Assembly (NCBI GenBank): GCA_905205975.1
Contig: CAJLFQ010000002.1
Coordinates: 1-64,000 of the forward strand
DNA: 64,000 nucleotides
Origin: an uncultured Eubacteriales bacterium
GTDB lineage: Bacteria; Bacillota; Clostridia; Oscillospirales; QAMX01
Direction of reading: 5' to 3'
Position 1 is the stretch's first letter. Each line of letters starts with the position of its first letter. Under the pieces are notes generated by a model that made no database searches, was not told the DNA's origin, and saw only the letters and a program-made list of their open reading frames with translations. The translations under genes and the position numbers were made by a program. Shown here one piece after another: positions 59,496 to 64,000 of the stretch.

Positions 59496-59568
59496 TTGGC
59501 GCTTGTCGGATGTGTCCGATGCGCACAAAGGCGATGTGCCTTTGTGCGGTCATGAAATCGGCGGTTTC

Positions 59569-59604
59569 AAAAAACCGTCCTGTTTTTTGCACAGGACGGT
59601 TTTT
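59569..59604 (-). terminator. Terminator of the MBOAT gene
   Basis: AAAACCGTCCTGT and ACAGGACGGTTTT; both ends T/A rich. Lies 3 bases past the stop on the minus strand. Confidence 0.85.
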
Positions 59605-59606
59605 GA

Positions 59607-60998
59607 TCAGAAGCGGAAGTAGAGGAAGGGGTTATACGTCGAATTGACGAGGTACGCCGTAGAGACGGTCAGCCCGGCCAGCATGAGAACGGGCGACAGC
59701 ACGCTGCGGATGCGTTCCGGAATCCGGCGGTAGAGCCGGACAGCGAGCGGCGTCGAGGCGACGGCCAGCAGAACGAGCAGCACGGCGTAGGAGCGCAGGT
59801 CATACCAGAAAGCGCCGTTGACCAGCGTATTTCCGCAGAAGATGGCGCCCAAATACGCGCCGAGCTTCTTGAAATCTTCGATGGCAAAGATCGCCCAGCT
59901 CAGCATGACAAGGACGAGCGTATAGATGTGCCCGACGAATCCCGGCGCTTTTTTGAGCCACTTGAGCAGGAACGCCTTTTCCAGCATCAGCAGCACGGCG
60001 AAATAGACGCCCCACAGCAGGAAGTTCCAGCTTGCGCCGTGCCAGAGCCCGGTCAGCATCCAGACGACGCAGATGTTCCGGTAGTTTTTCAGCCGGGAAA
60101 CGCGGTTGCCGCCGAGGGGGATATAGACGTAATCGCGGAACCATGTCGACAGCGAGATGTGCCAGCGCCGCCAGAAGTCGGTGATGCTTTTGGCGATGTA
60201 GGGGTAGTTGAAGTTTTCCAGAAATTCAAAGCCGAGCATCCGGCCGAGACCGACCGCCATGTCGGAATAACCGGAAAAGTCGAAGTAAATCTGGAACGTG
60301 AACGCGGCGACGCCGAGGATCGCGCCGAGCACGCTGAGCTCCTGCGCCGGCGTAACAAACGCCGAATCCCAGAGGCCGCCGATGCTGTTGGCGAGCAGAA
60401 CCTTTTTGCAGAGGCCGATGGTGAACTTTTCGGCGCCGGAGGCGAATTTTTCCCACGAGTGCGTCCGGGCGTTGAGCTGATCCGCGACGTCTTTATAGCG
60501 GATGATCGGCCCGGCGATGAGCTGCGGAAACAGCGTGACAAACGCGCCGAACCGCACATAGCTGCGCTGGACGTCTGCGTCGGAGCGATAGACGTCAATC
60601 GGGTAGGACATCGCCTGGAACGTGTAGAACGAGATGCCGATGGGCAGACCGAGCCCCAGAATGGGGAGGCGGATGCCGGTCAGGCCGGTGAAGCTGGCGG
60701 CCAGAAAGTCATAATACTTGAAGAAGACGAGCAGCGCCAGGTTGACCGCGCACGACCAGAAGATGATGCGGCGCGCCTTTCGATCTTGGCTGCGGTACTT
60801 TTCGACGAGGAGCCCGGCGCCGTAGTTCAGCGTGATGGAAAAGAGCATCAGCAGAATGTAGACCGGTTCACCCCAGCCGTAAAAAACGAGGCTGACGAGA
60901 AACAGCACCAGATTGCGCCAAGCCATGGGGACGGCGTAATATACGGCCAGCGTCAGCGGCAGATAGACGAAGAGAAACGGGAGACTGGAAAAAACCAT
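59607..60998 (-). CDS. MBOAT O-acyltransferase (AlgI/PatA-like)
   Basis: The 463-residue membrane protein belongs to the MBOAT family that moves acyl groups across the membrane onto extracellular polysaccharides. It has about 10-12 hydrophobic helices, the AlgI-type start FSSLPFLFVYLPLTLAVYY, a GISFYTFQAMSY motif, DFSGYSDMAVGLGRMLG, NFNYPYIAKSITDFWRRWHISLS-type segment and the catalytic His in LTGLWHGASWNF. Such proteins usually need an SGNH/AlgJ-type partner; none is next to it. Candidate substrates are wall polymers or capsule. Confidence 0.92.
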   Translation of the reverse strand: MVFSSLPFLFVYLPLTLAVYYAVPMAWRNLVLFLVSLVFYGWGEPVYILLMLFSITLNYGAGLLVEKYRSQDRKARRIIFWSCAVNLALLVFFKYYDFLAASFTGLTGIRLPILGLGLPIGISFYTFQAMSYPIDVYRSDADVQRSYVRFGAFVTLFPQLIAGPIIRYKDVADQLNARTHSWEKFASGAEKFTIGLCKKVLLANSIGGLWDSAFVTPAQELSVLGAILGVAAFTFQIYFDFSGYSDMAVGLGRMLGFEFLENFNYPYIAKSITDFWRRWHISLSTWFRDYVYIPLGGNRVSRLKNYRNICVVWMLTGLWHGASWNFLLWGVYFAVLLMLEKAFLLKWLKKAPGFVGHIYTLVLVMLSWAIFAIEDFKKLGAYLGAIFCGNTLVNGAFWYDLRSYAVLLVLLAVASTPLAVRLYRRIPERIRSVLSPVLMLAGLTVSTAYLVNSTYNPFLYFRF

Positions 60999-61065
60999 GG
61001 CGGAAAAACCCTTTCAGGAAAGAACATTTGAGAGGCTCAGGGGAGAGGCTCAAGAGAAAATCAGG

Positions 61066-62178
61066 TCAGCGCGCCGAAAATGCTTCCCGGATTGCGTCGT
61101 ACGCCGGTTTGCGCGTGCCGTCGCAGCGGGTGATGCCCCATGCCGTTTCGCACGGGCAGTCCGACGCGCCGCAGTTGAAGCAGGTCGGGCTGTCGCGCCA
61201 GCAGAAGATGACGGCGCCGGCCAGATGTTCGTTCCGGCGCAGCATGGGCAGCAGGCGGCGGTAGAACGCAGCCTGACCTTCCTCCGTATGCGGGATGTCG
61301 CTCTTTGTAAACCATTTTTTCAGGAGGTGCGTCCAGTTGCTGAAGACATAATTCTTCCGGTCTTCCGGGGCGCAGTTTTTGGCGCATGCCCGCATGGGTT
61401 CCGGCAGCGTTTCAATGAAGTCGTCCAGACGTTCAACGGCATCGTCGAGGTCGGAAAATCCGCGCGCGTTCAGATAGGCCTTGATCTCTGCGTCGGCGTC
61501 TTCAACGATGCCGCCGGTCGAGGGGAAGCCGAACTCCATGAGGATGATCGGCGTCTGATTGCCCTGCGCATACAGCGTTTCGATTTCGCGGACATAATCG
61601 TCCGGTCCGCCGTCGCCCCAGGAGCCGCAGTAGCAGTCCAGACCAATGTAGTCGTCCGGGCCTGCCGCAGCGATCAGGCGCGGACGGATGCCGCTGTTGC
61701 TGCCGACGGCGCAGTCCGGGTCGCCTGCGCGGACGCCTTTGGTGCAGGCGATGAGAAAATCGGTCGCTTCCTCATCGGTCAGCGGGTCGCGGAAGAAGAC
61801 GATGTGCATTTCGTTTGTGATCTGCCAGCAGTGGACGAGACCGCGCAGCTCTTCGGCCATGTACTTGCAGACGGCTTCAGCCTGTGCAAGCCCTTCGGCG
61901 GTGCGGACATCGATGCCGTTGGCTAAGAACGCGCGTGGATACGGCGTGATGCCGATGACGCGGATGCCCTTGCCGAGGTACGTCCGGCACATGGCCTTGT
62001 AGTCGAGGAACCACTGCGACGGCGTGCCGTCGCTGTTGAAGGGGTAGGGGGTATCGGAACGGATCCAGCGGATGCTCGCTTCGAGCAGGGCGTCTGTTTC
62101 GCCGCACGGGTGGCAGATGCCTTGGATAAAACCGCCGGTTTTTTCATACAGGCGGGCACGGACATCGGTTTGAGGCAT
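61066..62178 (-). CDS. TIM-barrel glycoside hydrolase-like protein
   Basis: The 370-residue protein looks like a clan GH-A type hydrolase: HCWQITNEMHI near residue 135 gives the Asn-Glu acid/base pair and IILMEFGFPST near 225 the nucleophile Glu, in the usual strand 4/strand 7 spacing. It begins near TGGFIQGICHPCGETDAL and ends with a Cys-containing WRDSPTCFNCGASDCPCE segment. No signal peptide. The family within the clan and the substrate are not clear. AGGAAAAC ribosome site. It lies 68 bases upstream of the MBOAT gene on the same strand, so the two may be co-transcribed. Confidence 0.7.
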   Translation of the reverse strand: MPQTDVRARLYEKTGGFIQGICHPCGETDALLEASIRWIRSDTPYPFNSDGTPSQWFLDYKAMCRTYLGKGIRVIGITPYPRAFLANGIDVRTAEGLAQAEAVCKYMAEELRGLVHCWQITNEMHIVFFRDPLTDEEATDFLIACTKGVRAGDPDCAVGSNSGIRPRLIAAAGPDDYIGLDCYCGSWGDGGPDDYVREIETLYAQGNQTPIILMEFGFPSTGGIVEDADAEIKAYLNARGFSDLDDAVERLDDFIETLPEPMRACAKNCAPEDRKNYVFSNWTHLLKKWFTKSDIPHTEEGQAAFYRRLLPMLRRNEHLAGAVIFCWRDSPTCFNCGASDCPCETAWGITRCDGTRKPAYDAIREAFSAR

Positions 62179-62307
62179 AGTTGTTTTCCTCCTTGCATCA
62201 GCAGATTGAATCAGCAGATCGGCTGTAATCGGAATCAATCATGGGTTGAATGAGTCGGAATCAGAAGCACATTGGATGGATTGGCGAACAACAAGCGGCA
62301 GCGGGCA

Positions 62308-63438
62308 TCAGATGCGGCTGTCGAGGCGGCCGGACCACGTTTCGCGGAAGGCGTCGAACCGCTTCTCCTCGATGGCGAGCCGGATTTCGCCCATCAGGTT
62401 GTTGTAGAACCAGAGGTTGTGCATGACGCAGAGGCGCAGACCGAGCACTTCGCCGGAGCGGAGCAGATGGCGCAGGTACCCGCGGGAATGCTTCGCGCAG
62501 ACCGGGCAGCCGCACGTCTCGTCGATCGGACGGGGGTCGTCGGCATACTGCTGGTTGTTCAGGTTGATGCGGCCATTTCGGGTGTGGAGGTGGCCGTGAC
62601 GCGCGTTGCGCGCGGGCATGACGCAGTCAAAGAAATCGACGCCGCGCCAGACGGCTTCGATGATGTTGGAGGGCGTGCCGACGCCCATCAGATAGCGCGG
62701 ACGGTCGGGCGGCATATGCGGCTCCACGGCGTCAATGACGCGGTACATCTCTTCGGTCGGTTCGCCGACGGCCAGACCGCCGATGGCATAGCCGGGCAGC
62801 TCCAGCTTGGCGATGGCCTTCATATGCGCGACGCGGATTTCCGCCGACGTGCCGCCCTGGTTGATGCCCCACAGCATTTGACCGGGGTTGACGGCTGTCC
62901 CTTCCCGGCGGATGCGGTCCATTTCGTCGCGGCAGCGCGTGAGCCAGCGGACGGTTCGTTCGCAGGAGCGGCGGACATAATCGTCGGGCGACGGGTTTTC
63001 GATGCACTCGTCAAACGCCATGGCGATGTCGCTGCCCAGCCCGGATTGGATGCGCATACTCTCTTCCGGCCCCATGAAGATGCGGCGCCCGTCAATGTGG
63101 GAGGCGAATGCGACGCCTTCTTCCGTGATTTTGCGGAGCGTCGCCAGCGAGAAAACCTGGAAGCCGCCGCTGTCGGTCAGAATGGGGCGGGACCAGTTCA
63201 TAAAGCCGTGCAGACCGCCGAGGGATCGGACAATGTCTTCGCCGGGGCGGAGGTGCAGGTGATAGGTGTTGGACAGCTCGACCTGACAGCCGATCTGTTC
63301 CAAATCTTCGGCGGCCAGACCGCCCTTGATGGCGGCCTGCGTGCCGACGTTCATAAAGACGGGGGTTTCCACCGTCCCGTGGGCGCAGGTGAAGCGGCCG
63401 CGGCGCGCGCGGCCGTCTGTTTGCAGCAGTTCAAACAA
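62308..63438 (-). CDS. tgt: Queuine tRNA-ribosyltransferase (TGT)
   Basis: Tgt exchanges guanine-34 for preQ1 in tRNAs with GUN anticodons. I choose a TTG start at 63438 because GGAGG lies 8-9 bases ahead and the protein then begins FELLQTDGRARRG like known TGTs, giving 376 residues; the ATG at 63468 has no ribosome site. Motifs: ETPVFMNVGTQ, ILTDSGGFQVFSLA (catalytic Asp), FDECIENPSPDDYV, YLMGVGTPSNIIEAV, FDCVMPARNARHG and the zinc site CGCPVCAKHS. A consensus promoter lies at 63496-63524. The usual neighbours queA, yajC and secDF are not adjacent. Confidence 0.95.
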   Translation of the reverse strand: MFELLQTDGRARRGRFTCAHGTVETPVFMNVGTQAAIKGGLAAEDLEQIGCQVELSNTYHLHLRPGEDIVRSLGGLHGFMNWSRPILTDSGGFQVFSLATLRKITEEGVAFASHIDGRRIFMGPEESMRIQSGLGSDIAMAFDECIENPSPDDYVRRSCERTVRWLTRCRDEMDRIRREGTAVNPGQMLWGINQGGTSAEIRVAHMKAIAKLELPGYAIGGLAVGEPTEEMYRVIDAVEPHMPPDRPRYLMGVGTPSNIIEAVWRGVDFFDCVMPARNARHGHLHTRNGRINLNNQQYADDPRPIDETCGCPVCAKHSRGYLRHLLRSGEVLGLRLCVMHNLWFYNNLMGEIRLAIEEKRFDAFRETWSGRLDSRI

Positions 63439-63495
63439 GGTAAAATGCCTCCGAAAAAAGGTATTCATTCTGAATGTGCGAGGGGAACTATGAAA

Positions 63496-63524
63496 ATCAT
63501 ATCATACCGGGCGCCGGGTGTCAA
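63496..63524 (-). promoter_or_regulatory. Promoter of tgt
   Basis: On the minus strand a perfect TTGACA (63524-63519), 17 bp and TATGAT (63501-63496). Confidence 0.8.
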
Positions 63525-63573
63525 GTCCGGAAGGGTCGGATTCTGAACAATCTGCAAATTTCATCAGAGCCGC

Positions 63574-63602
63574 TTGCAAAGCAGGCGAAAAAGGTGTAAA
63601 AT
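63574..63602 (+). promoter_or_regulatory. Promoter of the 49-residue membrane peptide gene
   Basis: TTGCAA (63574-63579), 17 bp, TAAAAT (63597-63602). Confidence 0.65.
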
Positions 63603-63633
63603 AAGCGTATTCTTTGGAACCGGAGGTTTCAAT

Positions 63634-63783
63634 ATGCAGAACGAACCGACAAAACCGAAAGCGGCCGCACGGCTCTGCGCAGCTTTGGCGCGCGGCGCCT
63701 ATTGGCTCTGGCTTGCCCTGATGTCCTGCGGGACGCTGGCCATTGTCGTTTACGCGCTCTTTTTGAAAACGGCGCTGATCTGA
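63634..63783 (+). CDS. Short single-pass membrane protein
   Basis: A 49-residue frame has its own promoter, a GGAGG site 7 bases before the ATG, and one hydrophobic helix (AYWLWLALMSCGTLAIVVYALFL-type, residues ~22-45) after a Lys/Ala-rich cytoplasmic start. I recognise no family. The promoter plus ribosome site make it more credible than a chance frame. Confidence 0.6.
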   Translation: MQNEPTKPKAAARLCAALARGAYWLWLALMSCGTLAIVVYALFLKTALI

Positions 63784-63814
63784 CCGGAAGACAGCGGCGA
63801 AACGGAGGCAATGG

Positions 63815-63843
63815 TTGCAATTCCCGGGCAAATGTGGTATCAT
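63815..63843 (+). promoter_or_regulatory. Promoter of the gene cut by the window end
   Basis: TTGCAA (63815-63820), 17 bp, TATCAT (63838-63843). Confidence 0.65.
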
Positions 63844-63919
63844 ATAGAAAATGGCGTGCATGCGCAGGCCAAAATAAAATGAAACAGAATGAAATGAATT
63901 GAAAGCGGGGCAGAAACCT

Positions 63920-64000
63920 GTGGCGGCCATCTCAAAGAAAACGTGGATCTCGAAAATCATCATCCTGCTGCTGATTGCCGCGGTGATTGTCGGGCTGGTT
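63920..64000 (+). CDS. N-terminus of a membrane or secreted protein, cut by the window end
   Basis: A GTG at 63920 with AAAGCGGGG about 9 bases upstream opens a frame that runs off the window after 27 codons. It reads a short basic start (AAISKKTWISK) and then a long hydrophobic segment (IIILLLIAAVIVGLV), i.e. a membrane anchor or signal. Nothing further can be said of its identity. Confidence 0.55.
   Translation, partial: MAAISKKTWISKIIILLLIAAVIVGLV

Noticed and set aside
63920..64000. SecD as identity of the gene at the right edge
   Set aside because: tgt often neighbours yajC-secD, but here tgt is divergent and only an anchor helix is visible.

Overview
The window looks like chromosomal DNA of a GC-rich, strictly anaerobic, fermentative Gram-positive bacterium. 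A gut-type clostridium (Bacillota, Clostridia, possibly Oscillospirales) is my best guess. Supporting evidence: RNase Y, a SpoIID-type protein, Rex, a group-B [FeFe] hydrogenase, an SLH surface protein, an SRP RNA gene next to dnaX-recR, strong AGGAGG-type ribosome sites, and promoters that nearly all fit TTGnnn-17 bp-TATnnT. No outer-membrane genes are seen. The first ~259 bases do not belong: they are AT-rich and match the promoter and first 43 codons of Escherichia coli bhsA (ycfR), joined abruptly to the clostridial DNA. This looks like an assembly or library chimera.

Layout. 0.26-6.4 kb: a truncated membrane gene, a zinc-ribbon membrane protein, GTP-type PEP carboxykinase behind two promoters, a PHP phosphatase with a LUD protein, and the SRP RNA. 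6.4-12 kb: dnaX-recR without ebfC, radC, and an abundant-type SLH protein. 12.4-26.5 kb, the core of the window: a malate/lactate-type dehydrogenase, fumarase (fumC), hdrB-hdrC-hdrA, flxD-C-B-A-like genes, a soluble fumarate-reductase pair (iron-sulphur and flavoprotein subunits), a small PQ-loop-like membrane protein, then rex, a NuoE-like 2Fe-2S protein and a group-B [FeFe] hydrogenase. 27-37 kb: a polar amino acid ABC permease/ATPase pair, SpoIID, a secreted VWA/ceramidase-like fusion, RNase Y with a putative small RNA ahead of it, a CBS protein and a degenerate deacetylase-like protein. 37-47.5 kb: pgeF, an oligopeptide-type binding lipoprotein, SbcD/YhaO and YhaN-like genes, lepA-hemW, and an ACT + PFL-family pair. 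47.5-64 kb: accessory carbohydrate genes (GH28-like beta-helix, GH3, two other TIM-barrel-like proteins, MBOAT acyltransferase, a xylose-isomerase remnant), an amidohydrolase, a cation/proton antiporter and tgt.

How the genes may work together. PEPCK (PEP + CO2 to oxaloacetate), the dehydrogenase (oxaloacetate to malate), fumarase and the fumarate reductase together spell the reductive branch to succinate. Instead of a membrane anchor for fumarate reductase, the same gene run carries a complete FlxABCD-HdrABC module, known in other anaerobes for flavin-based electron bifurcation from NADH. My central hypothesis is a soluble, NADH-dependent, electron-bifurcating fumarate reductase that also reduces ferredoxin, with the nearby hydrogenase disposing of the ferredoxin electrons and Rex sensing NADH/NAD+. 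This is inference from gene order and domains.

The intergenic regions carry at least eight copies of a MITE-like family built from two hairpins, one with a conserved sequence and one whose stem sequence changes while pairing is kept. A second tandem repeat sits near some of them. One ~0.2 kb inverted duplication includes a terminator, repeat DNA and the last codons of two unrelated genes.
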